Source: Spartobacteria bacterium
Lineage (GTDB): Bacteria; Verrucomicrobiota; Verrucomicrobiia; Chthoniobacterales; UBA10450
DNA length: 6,420 nucleotides
Assembly (NCBI GenBank): GCA_021324035.1
Contig: JAJPJU010000359.1
Location: forward strand, 1 to 6,420
Reading direction: 5' to 3'
How positions within the stretch are numbered: position 1 is the first letter of the stretch; each line of letters begins with the position of its first letter. Below are positions 1 through 5,538 of this stretch, piece by piece. The notes under the pieces were generated by a model. The model was given only the letters and a program-made list of their open reading frames with translations. It was not told where the DNA came from and made no database searches. Both the position numbers and the translations under genes were made by a program.

Positions 1-5
1 AAGAT

Positions 6-350
6 ATGAAAATCAAATCACTGATCATGGTGTCGATGCTTGTGGGCGCATTGCAACTCTCGCCAATCGTCTTCGCTCAAGGTCCGAGAGGAACCGAAGG
101 AGGTCGCGGCGGCCGCTGGCAGCAGCGGTTGGCAAACCTCACTCCCGAAGAGCGCGAGAAATTGAAAGCCGCGCGGCAGAAGGCGATACAGGACCCGAGC
201 GTGCAGGCTGCTCACGAGAAAATGAGACAGGCTCGAAAGGATTTCGTCGGCGCAATGCACGGCGCGATGGTCAAGGCCGACCCGTCAGTTCAGTCCATAC
301 TCGACAAGGTTCCGAGAGGTGGCCGAGGCGGTGACGGGGAAGAAAATTAA
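6..350 (+). CDS. Small exported LTPEER-motif protein (Spy/CpxP-like in style)
   Basis: This 114-residue protein begins with a typical Sec signal peptide: Lys2 and Lys4, a hydrophobic core at about residues 5-22, and a likely cleavage site after VFA (residue 24). The mature part would lie in the periplasm. It is helical and highly charged, with an LTPEER motif at 45-50 followed by an EKLKAARQKA helix. That recalls the LTxxQ helices of Spy/CpxP-type periplasmic chaperones, but the second LTxxQ copy is absent and the protein is short. The pentapeptide DPSVQ occurs twice (63-67 and 92-96), and Gly/Arg-rich RGG-type patches lie at both ends of the mature chain. The ATG at 6 sits at the window edge, so its ribosome binding site cannot be judged. 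It converges on the CAP gene with 16 bases between the stops. The coding call is good; the function is unknown. Confidence 0.75.
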   Translation: MKIKSLIMVSMLVGALQLSPIVFAQGPRGTEGGRGGRWQQRLANLTPEEREKLKAARQKAIQDPSVQAAHEKMRQARKDFVGAMHGAMVKADPSVQSILDKVPRGGRGGDGEEN

Positions 351-358
351 CTACCTGG

Positions 359-373
359 ACGCTAACTTAGCGT
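359..373. other. Short palindrome between convergent stop codons
   Basis: ACGCT and AGCGT arms surround a five-base AACTT centre, and the arms can extend to seven pairs by closing the loop. The palindrome covers the stop codon of the CAP gene on the minus strand and lies 9 bases after the stop of the upstream + gene. There is no T tract on either side, so it is at most a weak or factor-assisted transcription end or an mRNA 3' end stabiliser. Confidence 0.3.
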
Positions 374-1008
374 GACACCAGCGCGTCGGCGCGCTCCGCA
401 TAACCGCCGGCAAAATCAATCGTGCAAACGGTGCGGTATCGCGCATGTGGTCCAAACGCCGCCCCCGCGTAATTAAATTTCGGATTGAAAATGTTCTTGC
501 GATGACCGCGTGAGCGAACGCCATCGTCGATAATGAGCGCAAGCACAACGCCACGAGCTGTCTTTTGACAGTAGGAAATGTTCTCGCCCCAGCTCGTACT
601 CCACGAACCGTAGCGCGTGATCCGGTCTCCGGGACTACTGCGATCGCCCCCGTCATGGCCGAGTTGGCCGCCGACTTGTTCGGCGCAATGATCGGCCGCG
701 GCGTGGCACATTCCTGGCGACAAGGTCAATGGCGGTAACGGCCGCGATTTGTTCAGAAAATGGATCGCTTCGTCGACCGCACGTCCGTGTTCGATCATGT
801 GCAGCGGCCGGGACTCGGCGACGAACGTGGCGTAGAGCTTGGGATTTTCGCGAGCGAGATTGAGTTCGCGGAGGACGGCGGGGGCGGAGATTTGGTCCTG
901 GTCGCTGGCGACTGGCGAGGTTTCCTTCTCCTTGGCTTGGGCGAGATTAAAGGAGACGAGAACGAGGGCGGCGGCCGCTGGAATTACAAGGCGCATTATA
1001 ATTTCCAT
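367..1008 (-). CDS. Exported CAP/SCP-domain protein
   Basis: The 213-residue product has a signal peptide (hydrophobic 7-22, cleavage probably after AQA at 25) and a CAP (SCP/PR-1, PF00188-like) domain over about 43-202. The family marks are visible: an LRELNLARENP helix near the start, GHDGG with His118, WGENI with Glu141, and GHRKNIFNP with His169. These match the conserved His/Glu cavity residues of CAP proteins. Cys101, Cys108, Cys147 and Cys195 could form disulfides outside the cytoplasm. Bacterial single-domain CAP proteins are secreted or periplasmic and their biochemical role is mostly unknown. ATG1008 has AAGGTG only 4 bases upstream. ATG996, four codons further in, would give a more standard signal peptide (MRLVIP) and has an A/T-rich leader, so it is a real alternative. 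The gene is divergent from rplM. Confidence 0.88.
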   Translation of the reverse strand: MEIIMRLVIPAAAALVLVSFNLAQAKEKETSPVASDQDQISAPAVLRELNLARENPKLYATFVAESRPLHMIEHGRAVDEAIHFLNKSRPLPPLTLSPGMCHAAADHCAEQVGGQLGHDGGDRSSPGDRITRYGSWSTSWGENISYCQKTARGVVLALIIDDGVRSRGHRKNIFNPKFNYAGAAFGPHARYRTVCTIDFAGGYAERADALVSR

Positions 1009-1048
1009 AAAGCACCTTTAGTGCCCGAATTCCCTCTGATTCTGCTGG

Positions 1049-1077
1049 TTGACAGCCCCCTATCTGACCCGTAGTTT
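1049..1077 (+). promoter_or_regulatory. Probable sigma-70-type promoter of rplM-rpsI
   Basis: A perfect TTGACA (1049-1054) is followed after 17 bases by TAGTTT (1072-1077), a 3-of-6 match to the -10 consensus. Transcription would start near 1084 and leave a leader of about 16 bases before ATG1100. An upstream TTG in frame with rplM overlaps this -35 box, which argues against starting the protein there. Confidence 0.6.
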
Positions 1078-1099
1078 CCGTGCCCTTTTCCAAACGCTG

Positions 1100-1531
1100 A
1101 TGAAAACCTTTTCCGCCAAAGCCAACGAGGTCGACCGCAAGTGGTGGCTGATTGACGCCAAAGATCAGGTCCTTGGCCGGGTTGCGGTTAAAGCTGCAAA
1201 TCTGTTGCGCGGCAAAGAGAAGACGGTCTTTACGCCCCACGTCGATACCGGTGATTTCGTCATCGTGATTAACGCTGAGAAGGTGCGGGTGTCGGGAAAG
1301 AAAGAGGAACAGAAGACGTTCATGAGCTTTTCCGGGTACGTCGGCGGACACAAATCTGAAAACGTTCAGGCCCGACGCGCGCGCCATCCTGAGCTGCTGA
1401 TTGAGCGCGCAGTTCGCGGAATGATCCCGCATAATCGCCTCGGCCGCTCGGTTTACCGGAAGTTAAAAGTTTATCGTGGCGAAGCTCATCCTCACAGCGC
1501 CCAGCAGCCGAAGTCAGTGAAGGTCGCCTAA
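1100..1531 (+). CDS. rplM: 50S ribosomal protein L13 (uL13)
   Basis: The 143-residue product is the early-assembly 23S rRNA-binding protein of the large subunit and has the usual bacterial length (about 142). Family motifs run in order: MKTFSAK at the N terminus, WWLIDA (15-20), LGR (25-27), TPHVDTGD (45-52), GYVGG (79-83), IERAVRGMIPHNRLGR (101-116) and KLKVYRG near the end, then the AQQP tail. ATG1100 is chosen because MKTF is the usual start of L13; the same frame is open back to a TTG at 1049, but those codons overlap the promoter. There is no clear Shine-Dalgarno sequence in the short leader. It is the first gene of the standard rplM-rpsI pair, with rpsI 9 bases downstream. Confidence 0.98.
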   Translation: MKTFSAKANEVDRKWWLIDAKDQVLGRVAVKAANLLRGKEKTVFTPHVDTGDFVIVINAEKVRVSGKKEEQKTFMSFSGYVGGHKSENVQARRARHPELLIERAVRGMIPHNRLGRSVYRKLKVYRGEAHPHSAQQPKSVKVA

Positions 1532-1540
1532 CAAATATTT

Positions 1541-1936
1541 ATGGCTCAATCCCAGGAATTTATTGCAACCGGTCGCCGCAAAACTTCAGTCGCGCGAATT
1601 CGCATGACTCCGGGCAGCGGCAAGATCGACATCAATGGCCGCAACTTCGAAGATTATTTCCCAACCGTCCCGCTGCAGAACATTGTTCTTCAGCCGTTGC
1701 AGACAGCGAAAGTCGTCAACACTTACGATGTTTCGATTAACGCCAGCGGCGGCGGTGCGACCGGCCAAGCTGGGGCAGCGCGTTTGGCGATTGCCCGCGC
1801 GTTGTTGCAAACCGATCCAAATATTCGCGGTGGGTTGAAGAGCGAAGGTTTGTTGCGACGCGATCCGCGAATGAAAGAGCGGAAGAAATCCGGCCAACCC
1901 GGGGCGCGCAAACGCTTCCAGTTCTCGAAGCGCTAA
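1541..1936 (+). CDS. rpsI: 30S ribosomal protein S9 (uS9)
   Basis: This 131-residue protein of the small subunit head has the expected length. It shows the N-terminal ATGRRKTSVARI (9-20), the GGGATGQAGAARLAIARAL core (70-88) and the diagnostic tail RRDPRMKERKK, then GQPGARKRFQFSKR. The C-terminal Lys-Arg is the end that reaches toward P-site tRNA in known ribosomes. It lies 9 bases after rplM and is surely co-transcribed with it. The ATG is preceded by the A/T-rich ACAAATATTT; the nearest purine patch (GAAGGT, 1519-1524) is too distant to be a standard Shine-Dalgarno site. No further ribosomal or tsf/rpsB gene follows, since the next gene is convergent. Confidence 0.98.
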   Translation: MAQSQEFIATGRRKTSVARIRMTPGSGKIDINGRNFEDYFPTVPLQNIVLQPLQTAKVVNTYDVSINASGGGATGQAGAARLAIARALLQTDPNIRGGLKSEGLLRRDPRMKERKKSGQPGARKRFQFSKR

Positions 1937-1950
1937 GTCGTTGCTTAGCG

Positions 1951-1967
1951 GCGGCCGTACCGGCCGC
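1951..1967 (+). terminator. GC-rich hairpin after rpsI, possible terminator
   Basis: GCGGCCG and CGGCCGC form a perfect 7-pair stem around a TAC loop, 14 bases after the rpsI stop. Only AAAATCAAAG follows it on the + strand, so it lacks the U tract of an intrinsic terminator. Its position between convergent genes fits a transcription end, perhaps Rho-assisted, or an mRNA 3' barrier. Confidence 0.4.
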
Positions 1968-2007
1968 AAAATCAAAGTTCCTGCAGGCCACCCCCCTGCC
2001 TCTACGC

Positions 2008-2796
2008 CTATTTCGGCTTTTGTGGCGTCGGTGCGCCGCCAGAAGTCGGAGGCACCGGCGGTGCGGCTGGCGCAGGTTTCGGCGCGGCGATCAACGGTGG
2101 AACCCCATTCGGAGCTGCGGCGGACGGGCCGTTCGGCTGTTCCGGCGGCTTCAACGAACGCAAATGACGCATCGCTTCCGCCGCCCAGACTGTCTCCATT
2201 CGATCATCGCGAGCTGCTTCGACCGGCTGACCAGGCATGCGGTATTTTGTAAGAATGTCTTCGCAAACCCGCCGCGCATCTTCGATCCGGTTCTTCGCCT
2301 TTAACAGCGGGACTTCCGAGATCATGGCCAGTGGCGCGCTAAAACTATTTGGATATTTCACGGCCACTTGCTGATAAACCGCCAGGGCCTCGTCGCTTTT
2401 TCCCATCGCTTCCAAATTCGCGGCCATCATGAGCTGCGCCGTCGGGAGAAATTCATGCTCCGGGTTTTTATCGATGAAGTTCTGCAAAGCCGAATTCGCA
2501 TCGGCGAACTTCTTCTCATTACCGAGCTTCTCTGCCAAAAGCAGACTCGCGCTGGCGCCGGCCGGCGTTCCCGAATAACGCGCGATGACCTCCTGAAATT
2601 CCTGAGGCGTCCGGGCGCCACCCAACATTTCAGCCGCCTTCGCATCCCGCCTGCTTAGATAAATCCAATAACCGGCGTATCCGATCACGGCCAATATGAT
2701 AACGATCAGCGCGGCTGCGATTTCCTTCTGGAATCGCAGCCAAAGAACCTGCGTCTCAACAGACGCTTCAGTGGTGGCAGGCGGAGCGGTTGGCAT
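2008..2796 (-). CDS. Membrane-anchored TPR protein, YfgM-like (TPR_21 type)
   Basis: The 262-residue protein has a short cytoplasmic N terminus with VLWLRFQKE, one transmembrane helix at about 26-47, and a soluble part with about three TPR-type helix pairs (about 80-113, 116-150 and 154-187; for example ALQNFIDKNPEHEFLPTAQL and DEALAVYQQVAVKYP). The order of anchor then TPR is that of YfgM-like proteins (PF09976-like), which in E. coli sit beside SecYEG and periplasmic chaperones. A Pro/Ala-rich tail covers about 216-262 and is probably disordered. The start codon ATG2796 has AGGA 13 bases upstream, which is far for a ribosome binding site. Family membership is moderately sure; a role in envelope protein handling is inferred from the family. 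It is convergent with rpsI. Confidence 0.8.
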   Translation of the reverse strand: MPTAPPATTEASVETQVLWLRFQKEIAAALIVIILAVIGYAGYWIYLSRRDAKAAEMLGGARTPQEFQEVIARYSGTPAGASASLLLAEKLGNEKKFADANSALQNFIDKNPEHEFLPTAQLMMAANLEAMGKSDEALAVYQQVAVKYPNSFSAPLAMISEVPLLKAKNRIEDARRVCEDILTKYRMPGQPVEAARDDRMETVWAAEAMRHLRSLKPPEQPNGPSAAAPNGVPPLIAAPKPAPAAPPVPPTSGGAPTPQKPK

Positions 2797-2800
2797 GGTT

Positions 2801-2836
2801 GATTGTCAATCCTGGGCGGCCCGTTTCAGGCGGGCC
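2801..2836 (-). promoter_or_regulatory. Two inverted repeats in the leader of the TPR gene
   Basis: Just upstream of the TPR start lie the palindrome GATTGTCAATC (2801-2811) and a hairpin with a perfect 6-pair stem GGCCCG/CGGGCC (2818-2823 with 2831-2836) and a 7-base loop. Both would be in the 5' leader or promoter of the minus-strand gene. They could be an operator or an mRNA structure, but no known motif is recognised. Confidence 0.25.
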
Positions 2837-2894
2837 GAGCTTGCTCTTATGCCATGCTAAAGTTGGCCGCGCAAGCGGGAGCAGGCCGTGACCT

Positions 2895-3035
2895 GCGATT
2901 TCTAGTTGATGGCTCCTGACGAACCCACGCCCGCAATGGGAAGCCGGAGTGGAATTCGATGAGAGGCTGACTAAGGCCAAGGCATCCGAACGGATCTAGG
3001 AACTGCAGAAAAAGACCGGCCGCGGCAAAAAGTAG
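2895..3035 (+). pseudogene. Decayed 3' end of a DUF3072-like gene
   Basis: In the frame whose codons start at 2940, the + strand reads EAGVEFDERLTKAKASERI, then TAG (2997-2999), then ELQKKTGRGKK and a final TAG (3033-3035). This resembles the C-terminal half of DUF3072 proteins, which have a pattern of EAGxxFDxxLTKAEASxRIxELQxKTGRG. The internal TAG is one base from CAG (Gln), which would fit between RI and EL. Upstream, SS (2901-2906), a TGA (2907-2909) and WLLTNP look like a scrambled form of the expected SYLxTL segment, with an apparent length change and a stop. No start codon or ribosome binding site remains in frame. I read it as a pseudogene of a small, probably stress-associated protein. 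The family match is from memory of the motif. Stop readthrough or a sequencing error is possible but does not explain the upstream damage. Confidence 0.55.
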
Positions 3036-3158
3036 TCAGCTGCCGCGGCTCAGATTTCCCATTCGCCGGTTCTCGTTCAGCAGCCCGAGTTCCGACTTGG
3101 CTTGTGCGACCTCGCCCGGTTTAACGGCGTTTATGCTTTCGGCCGCCTTTTCTTCCAC
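3036..3158 (-). other. Open frame overlapping the 3' end of the small basic gene
   Basis: On the minus strand an open frame runs from a GTG (3158-3156) to TGA (3038-3036) and encodes 40 residues, including AVKPGEVAQAKSELGLLNEN and ending NRRMGNLSRGS. It is +1 relative to the small basic gene, overlaps that gene's last 38 bases, and has codon use that looks coding (mostly G or C in third positions). The frame stays open further back, past an AAAAAA run at 3184-3189. It could be a former C-terminal tail cut off by an indel, a product of frameshifting, or a short overlapping gene. It fills most of the otherwise empty 3036-3120 stretch. Confidence 0.3.
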
Positions 3159-3363
3159 CTTTGCGGGACGACGACTTGTTGCGTTTTTTGCCGCGCCCGC
3201 CGCCGCCTTTCTTCCGGCCGCCGCGATCCGATTTATTAACTGTGGCCCACGCGCGGCGCTTCGCTTCCTTTTTGCCTACGCCCCGCTTCTCGTAGCCGCG
3301 CTCAATCTTCGACTCTTTCCGTTTTTGTTTGCGCGTATATTTCTTTTTGCTTCCTCGTGCCAT
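3121..3363 (-). CDS. Small, very basic 'plasmid stabilization'-type protein
   Basis: This 80-residue protein starts MARGSKKKYTRKQKRK and continues IERGYEKRGVGKKEAKRRAWATVNK. The pattern KYT.KQKR.....I..GYE.RGV.KKEA..RAWATVNK is that of small proteins widely annotated 'plasmid stabilization protein' in soil bacteria; that name has little experimental support. The C-terminal half is a Gly/Lys/Arg/Ser tail containing SSSRKGGRKGG, so the protein is extremely basic and probably binds nucleic acid. The usual acidic residues of the first helix are largely replaced by Lys or Arg. ATG3363 has a good ribosome binding site, AAGGG, 6 bases upstream followed by AAATTT. It is divergent from the DUF421 gene, separated by 116 bases in which I see no convincing promoter. 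The coding call is good; the function is unproven. Confidence 0.8.
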   Translation of the reverse strand: MARGSKKKYTRKQKRKESKIERGYEKRGVGKKEAKRRAWATVNKSDRGGRKKGGGGRGKKRNKSSSRKGGRKGGRKHKRR

Positions 3364-3479
3364 AAATTTCCCTTCGTTAGGTTGCTAGATTTGAACGCAA
3401 GTCGCCCCGTGAATGGATGTGCCTGACCGGGATCGAGATACGCTCGCCAAATGTCTTAGCGACGATAAAATTTTAAGGC

Positions 3480-3992
3480 ATGGATGCGTTCACCGCCTTT
3501 TTGCAATCAATTATCGGACCTGACGGCCAGCCAAAGGATCTGACCCTGCTCCAGGTTTGTCTGCGAGCGTTCATTATTTTCGTTCTCGGACTGGCCATGA
3601 TGCGTATCGGCGACCGCCGATCGCTTTCCGAAAAAACCGGCTTCGATACGATGTTCCTCGTCTTAATCGGGGCGGTCCTGGCCCGCGCCGTTAATGGCAG
3701 TGGGGCTTTTCTCACGACGATCGGATGTGCAACTTTTCTGATGGTGATTCATCGCGTTTTCGCCTTCATCGCCTGCCGTTCACACGCTTTTGGAAAGCTA
3801 ATTAAAGGAAACGACGTCAAATTAATCACTGACGGCAAGGTCAACTGGAAGATGATGAAGCACCACCTCGTTTCAACTCACGATCTGGGAGAAGACATGC
3901 GGTTGAGCGCTGGAACTGACGACATCGAAAAAATCAAAGTCGCCCGCCTCGAACGCAGCGGCGATATCAGCTTCATCAAGAAAGAATCGTAG
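3480..3992 (+). CDS. DUF421 / YetF-like membrane protein
   Basis: The 170-residue product has three predicted membrane helices (about 23-43, 56-72 and 76-98) and then a cytoplasmic-type YetF domain (about 105-167). Family marks are GDRRSLSEKTGFD after helix 1, LITDGK (115-120), the HHLVSTHDLGEDMR segment (128-141), and the closing KVARLERSGDISFI (153-166). DUF421 (PF04239) proteins such as Bacillus YetF are found in membranes of many stress-tolerant and spore-forming bacteria; their molecular role is not settled. ATG3480 has AAGG only one base away, so no usable Shine-Dalgarno spacing, but a TAAAATTT element (3466-3473) lies just before it. The next in-frame Met is residue 40, inside the first helix, so this start is likely. 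The aminotransferase follows after about 40 bases on the same strand, possibly co-transcribed. Confidence 0.85.
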   Translation: MDAFTAFLQSIIGPDGQPKDLTLLQVCLRAFIIFVLGLAMMRIGDRRSLSEKTGFDTMFLVLIGAVLARAVNGSGAFLTTIGCATFLMVIHRVFAFIACRSHAFGKLIKGNDVKLITDGKVNWKMMKHHLVSTHDLGEDMRLSAGTDDIEKIKVARLERSGDISFIKKES

Positions 3993-4028
3993 CACCAGAT
4001 TCGCGCCCGAGCGTTTCGCGGTTAAAAT

Positions 4029-5108
4029 TTGATCGTGCAACCGCACGACAAACTTTTCACTCCCGGCCCGGTGGAGGTTTCCGCGAAAACCATGGCCGCG
4101 TTCTCGCGCCCGATGATCGGACATCGCGGCGGGGCCTTCAAAAATCTTTACCGAGATATCCATCCGCGATTGCAGGCCTTGTTCTACACCGGGCAGCCGG
4201 TTTTCCTTTCAACAACGTCCGCCTGGGGCGTGATGGAAGGATCGATTCGAAACCTCGCCGGTCGTAGTGTGCTTTGCTGCATGTGCGGAGCGTTCTCCGA
4301 CAAATGGCTGGATGTCGCGCGGCGTTGCGGCAAAGACGCCGAACCACTTCAAGTGGAATGGGGAAAACACATCTACCCAAAAGAGCTGGATCGCGCCCTC
4401 GCCTCCGGAAAATTCGACACCGTCACTCTCATTCACAATGAAACGTCCACTGGCGTGATGAATCCGTTGCCGGAGATCTGCTGTACGCTCGCGAAATATC
4501 CTGACGTCGTTCTCATTCTCGACACCGTCTCCTCTTTTTCCGCGATGAAGATCGACATGGATGCGCTTGGCATCGACGTGATGCTGACCGGCTCCCAGAA
4601 AGCGCTCGCACTGCCGCCGGGGTTTTCGTTATTCAGCGTTTCTGAAAAAGCATTTTCCCGCGCCGAAAAACAAAAAGACCGCGGTTACTACCTGGATTTC
4701 CTCGAGTTCAAGAAACAGCAGGAAGGCTGGATGACGCCGACCACCCCAAGCATCGGCCATATCTTCGCTCTACAGTCGAAGCTCGAAGACATTTTCGAAG
4801 AAGGACTCGACGCCCGTTACAACCGCCATCAACGCACCAACGCCCTTGTTCACGATTGGGTGCAAAATGCGGGCTTCGACTTTTTTGCCGAGGAGAATTT
4901 TCGATCAAAGACGCTGACTTGCGTGGCGAACAACAAAAACATCGACGTGCTCGCCATGGCAAAGGCTTTGCGAGAAAAGCATCATCTCGTCATCGATCCC
5001 GGCTACGGGAAGCGGCGCGGCAAGACATTCCGTCTCTCCAACATGGGCGACGAAACCGAAGAGACCGTTTCGCATCTGCTCGCCTGTCTGGACGACGTTT
5101 TGCGATAA
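4029..5108 (+). CDS. Class V PLP aminotransferase, alanine-glyoxylate / serine-pyruvate type
   Basis: The protein, up to 359 residues, is a fold type I PLP enzyme of the alanine-glyoxylate aminotransferase family (PF00266). Visible marks, numbered from TTG4029: LFTPGPVEV (9-17), RPMIGHRG (27-34), the substrate/cofactor loop STTSAWGVMEG (61-71), HNETSTG (136-142), DTVSS (165-169) with Asp165 expected to pair with the pyridine nitrogen, TGSQKALALPPG (187-198) with Lys191 as the Schiff-base lysine, and FRLSNMGD (334-341) with Arg335 as the likely carboxylate-binding arginine. It is full length. It would transfer an amino group between small amino acids and 2-oxo acids; alanine, serine or phosphoserine are possible donors and the sequence does not decide. 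The start is unclear: TTG4029 or, more likely, GTG4035; neither has a Shine-Dalgarno site, but TAAAATTT (4023-4030) precedes the GTG. Confidence 0.9.
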   Translation: MIVQPHDKLFTPGPVEVSAKTMAAFSRPMIGHRGGAFKNLYRDIHPRLQALFYTGQPVFLSTTSAWGVMEGSIRNLAGRSVLCCMCGAFSDKWLDVARRCGKDAEPLQVEWGKHIYPKELDRALASGKFDTVTLIHNETSTGVMNPLPEICCTLAKYPDVVLILDTVSSFSAMKIDMDALGIDVMLTGSQKALALPPGFSLFSVSEKAFSRAEKQKDRGYYLDFLEFKKQQEGWMTPTTPSIGHIFALQSKLEDIFEEGLDARYNRHQRTNALVHDWVQNAGFDFFAEENFRSKTLTCVANNKNIDVLAMAKALREKHHLVIDPGYGKRRGKTFRLSNMGDETEETVSHLLACLDDVLR

Positions 5109-5112
5109 AAGC

Positions 5113-5144
5113 GAAGGGCGCCTTCGTTTCCGAAAGCGCCCTTC
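5113..5144. terminator. Strong hairpin terminator shared by the aminotransferase gene and rnpB
   Basis: A 14-pair stem (5113-5126 with 5131-5144) encloses a four-base loop. On the minus strand every position pairs, with one G-U wobble, and the hairpin is followed by GCTTTTATC, so it works best as the intrinsic terminator of rnpB, beginning 6 bases after the RNA's 3' end. On the + strand the wobble becomes a C-A mismatch and ATATTT follows, giving a weaker terminator only 4 bases after the aminotransferase stop. Confidence 0.85.
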
Positions 5145-5176
5145 ATATTTGATGGCGATAAGCCGAATTCTGTCAG

Positions 5177-5194
5177 CCCCGAAAGCTTTCGGGG
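5177..5194 (-). repeat. P19-type hairpin, near copy of the P3 hairpin
   Basis: CCCCGAAAGCTTTCGGGG is a perfect 18-base palindrome lying between P2 and P4 of the RNase P RNA, where E. coli has only a short joint (CCACGACAGAA). It differs at one base from the hairpin at 5539-5556, and both are followed by CTG. Confidence 0.8.
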
Positions 5195-5538
5195 TCGTGG
5201 ACGATCATTTATCTCATCCCGCGGTCGCGGGACGCCCCTGAACCAATTCGCCGCCGAAGCGATCGTTTCAGTTCAAGTGATGCGACATACCCGAGGATCT
5301 TTGGTCGGACCGGCTGTCCTTCCTCTGTTTTGTCTTGCACCGCATGGGGTTTTTCGTGCCTCGCGAATTACTCCGCGAGCGGTGAGCTCTTACCTCGCCT
5401 TTTCACCCTTACCTGCACTTCTTTCAAAGAACCGGCGGTGTCTTTTCTGTGACACTTTCCGTCACCGCAATTTTTCAACCGCGGCGCCCACGTCTTCTAC
5501 GTGGCATGCTGCCGTATGGTGTTCGGACTTTCCTCCAG

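Noticed and set aside
106..981. A 14-base direct repeat GCGGCGGCCGCTGG at 106-119 and 968-981
   Set aside because: It is a GC-rich motif of the background composition lying in two unrelated coding contexts, with no flanking duplication or mobile element signs.
760..1074. Open frames on the + strand opposite the CAP gene
   Set aside because: The minus strand carries a full CAP domain with signal peptide; the + frames are low-complexity antisense shadows.
947..1432. Long minus-strand frame opposite rplM
   Set aside because: It is antisense to a certain ribosomal protein gene and encodes nothing recognisable.
1941..2252. Arg/Pro-rich + strand frame after rpsI
   Set aside because: It is antisense to the proline-rich tail of the TPR protein, which gives open frames by composition alone.
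2804..2809. TTGACA on the minus strand just before the TPR gene
   Set aside because: A -10 box at normal spacing would fall inside the coding sequence and none is seen there; the hexamer is part of the GATTGTCAATC palindrome.
3097..3426. Hydrophobic + strand frame opposite the small basic protein
   Set aside because: Antisense of Lys/Arg/Gly-rich codons gives Phe/Leu/Ala/Pro-rich text that imitates a membrane protein; the minus gene has a family pattern and a good ribosome binding site.
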